A DNA stretch of 54,816 bases from Alcanivorax sp. DG881 (GTDB lineage Bacteria; Pseudomonadota; Gammaproteobacteria; Pseudomonadales; Alcanivoracaceae). Both the position numbers and the translations under genes were made by a program. Below, piece after piece: positions 53,255 to 54,816 of the stretch. Under the pieces are notes generated by a model. The model was not told where the DNA came from. It saw only the letters and a program-made list of their open reading frames with translations, and made no database searches. The stretch lies in contig NZ_DS989915.1 of the NCBI RefSeq assembly GCF_000155615.1, forward strand, positions 1,019,808-1,074,623. The letters run 5' to 3'. Each line of letters starts with the position of its first letter. The first letter of the stretch is position 1.

Positions 53255-54288
53255 CATTTCAACAACAACCGCCGGCACTGGTGGACAACCAGGGTCGAGT
53301 TGCTTTCGGTGTGTTCCCGGAAACCGTGGCAAACATTAACGGCCGTGCGGCGGATTACCGCACGCCCATGGGCAAACCGGCCTCTTCCTTTGCCCGGCAT
53401 TTTCATTACAAGCAGTTCCAGTATTTCGGCATCATCAGTGATGAGCTGCTGGCCGGCTGCGCTTTTGCCCATACCGGCTACCTGGGCATGGCCTTTTTCT
53501 ACCTGTTTGAACCACAAACCGGCGCCCTGCACGAATACACCTGGCGCTCCCCCCTGGGCAGGGACCTGCGCATGTCGGCATCGCCGCAACAGGGCGAAAG
53601 CGTATTCCGGCAAAAAAACGTGGATATCCGACTGGGCTACCAGCAGGACGACCAGGGAGCATTGAGCAAAAGCCTGTCAATCAAACTGGATGGTCTGACA
53701 CTGGATGCTCATATGAACGAGGGCCCGGCATACCAGCCCATGTCCCTGTGCACCCGCACCGGTATTAACGGCTGGGTTTATGCCAACAAGGTAGCCGGCA
53801 AAGCCGTCACCGGCTCATTACAACGTCAGGGCAAACACACTGACCTGAGCGCCATCGACGCCAACGGCCACCATGATTTTTCCGCCGGTTATATGCGCCG
53901 TGAAACGTTCTGGAACTGGGCCTGCCTGTCTACCCGGGTTGGTGATACCCGGGTCGGGCTTAACCTGTCCTGTGGTGTCAATGAGACAACCTTTTCCGAA
54001 AACTGCCTGTGGATCGATGATGTCATGGTCCCCACCGGCGGAGTGATATTTGATTACAACCGTGACGAGCTGATGCAACCCTGGACAATCCGCAGCCTGT
54101 GCGGCCGGGTACACCTTCAGTTCACCCCCAACGGAAACCACAAAGAGCGCCTCAACCTGGGCCTGTTTGCCAGCAACTTCAACCAGCTGTTTGGTCACTT
54201 CGATGGCGAGCTTCGCCTGGATGACGGGCGCCGCCTGCCAATCGAACGCCACTACGGTTTTGTCGAGGAGCAGTACGCAAAATGGTAG
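53251..54288 (+). CDS. DUF2804-family protein
   Basis: A 345-aa protein of the DUF2804 family, starting NQGRVAFGVFPETVANINGRAADYRTPMGK. Sequence hallmarks include FHYKQFQYFGIISDELLAGCAFAHTGYLGMAFFYLF and the C-terminal HFDGELRLDDGRRLPIERHYGFVEEQYAKW. The family is thought to have a beta-rich lipocalin-like fold, with unknown role. It overlaps both neighbours (ATGA with DUF1853; 7 nt with DUF4282). Confidence 0.85.
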   Translation: MTFQQQPPALVDNQGRVAFGVFPETVANINGRAADYRTPMGKPASSFARHFHYKQFQYFGIISDELLAGCAFAHTGYLGMAFFYLFEPQTGALHEYTWRSPLGRDLRMSASPQQGESVFRQKNVDIRLGYQQDDQGALSKSLSIKLDGLTLDAHMNEGPAYQPMSLCTRTGINGWVYANKVAGKAVTGSLQRQGKHTDLSAIDANGHHDFSAGYMRRETFWNWACLSTRVGDTRVGLNLSCGVNETTFSENCLWIDDVMVPTGGVIFDYNRDELMQPWTIRSLCGRVHLQFTPNGNHKERLNLGLFASNFNQLFGHFDGELRLDDGRRLPIERHYGFVEEQYAKW

Positions 54289-54812
54289 ATCAACAACGCG
54301 ATGCCAGCGAGGAGACCCTCCAGCCGCCCGCACCGGAAAAATTCAACGAAAAAGTCCGCCGGGGATGCTTCTGGGTAGTGCAATACTGGCGCGAACTGTT
54401 CAACTTCAAGTTCGATAAATACATGATCATCCAGGTCATGCCGGGGGTCTACGGCATTGCCCTTGCCGCCATCGCCATGGGCCTGCTGTACCTGTGCGTG
54501 GAAGCCTTTATGGCATCCACCTGGCGCGGTATTTTTTACTTCTTCTTCGCCGCACCACTCACCTTCCTGGTCGCGGCATCGGTACTGCGAGCCCTGCTCG
54601 AGTTCTACATGGTGGTGTTCAAGATTTCCGAACATGTGGATGAGCTGGTGGGCTTGCGTGACACGGTGGATCGCCTGTCCGGCATCAGCGACAGTGTCGA
54701 TGAAATGGTTGCCGTAACCCGTCGCATTCCTTTCTGGCGTGCCCTTTCCGGGGGCCGCCCGCGCCCGGAGAAAAAAGCGCCTGCAGACAGCCATAAAGAC
54801 GACAAGAAATAA
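54282..54812 (+). CDS. DUF4282-family membrane protein
   Basis: A 176-aa membrane protein with two transmembrane helices (MPGVYGIALAAIAMGLLYLCVEAF and GIFYFFFAAPLTFLVAASVLRALLEFYMVVFKI). The cytosolic N-terminus carries FWVVQYWRELFNFKFDKYMI, typical of DUF4282. The basic and lysine-rich C-terminus (RRPEKKAPADSHKDDKK) is probably cytosolic. Function unknown. It is the last gene of the PadR operon in this window. Confidence 0.75.
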   Translation: MVDQQRDASEETLQPPAPEKFNEKVRRGCFWVVQYWRELFNFKFDKYMIIQVMPGVYGIALAAIAMGLLYLCVEAFMASTWRGIFYFFFAAPLTFLVAASVLRALLEFYMVVFKISEHVDELVGLRDTVDRLSGISDSVDEMVAVTRRIPFWRALSGGRPRPEKKAPADSHKDDKK

Positions 54813-54816
54813 CGGC

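Overview
The window looks like chromosomal DNA of an Alcanivorax-like marine gammaproteobacterium (Oceanospirillales/Pseudomonadales). The basis is recognition, not a search: the order hisC-pheA-serC-gyrA and mtaD-ubiG-mupP-yciK matches the Pseudomonas layout, a 4.5S RNA sits beside dnaX-ybaB-recR, the proteins look gammaproteobacterial, and several paralogues belong to a solute-binding family I associate with Alcanivorax. No tRNA, rRNA operon, CRISPR array, prophage or insertion sequence with a transposase was seen.

Layout. 1-10616 is core metabolism: hisC, pheA, serC and gyrA on the minus strand, then mtaD, ubiG, mupP and yciK on the plus strand. 10851-23490 is a transport island. It holds three tandem periplasmic solute-binding paralogues, an AarF/UbiB-like kinase on the opposite strand, then a TatT-like lipoprotein, a fourth binding protein and two large fused TRAP permeases. 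23616-28537 is housekeeping: a small membrane protein, PilZ, a methyltransferase, HIT, YcgN, YcgL, RNase D and phosphoglycerate mutase. 28708-37677 is a six-gene minus-strand operon: a GNAT-like protein, a GH3-type adenylating enzyme, a double-GNAT protein, a condensation-type acyltransferase, an HlyD-type adaptor and an RND pump. The last five genes are joined by 4-nt stop/start overlaps. A palindrome-rich region separates it from a divergent AraC-type regulator, which is followed by a fifth binding protein. 40233-54812 is mainly housekeeping: acyl-CoA dehydrogenase, recR, ybaB, dnaX with a programmed-frameshift site, 4.5S RNA, a GAPDH/Epd enzyme, Hsp20, a glycine-rich secreted protein, a PHD-type prolyl hydroxylase, a YbjN-like protein, and a PadR-DUF1853-DUF2804-DUF4282 operon.

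Most notable. (1) The GH3/acyltransferase/RND operon looks like an undescribed make-and-export system for an acylated small molecule. (2) Five four-cysteine binding proteins accompany two unusual fused TRAP permeases and a TatT-like lipoprotein, resembling the TPAT arrangement of Treponema. (3) About ten intergenic elements are built from 7-bp units arranged as imperfect inverted repeats. Most begin or end within a few bases of a stop codon, and they have altered the ends of UbiG and the GAPDH-family protein. (4) dnaX carries an E. coli-type A AAA AAG slippery site with a -1 stop one codon later.
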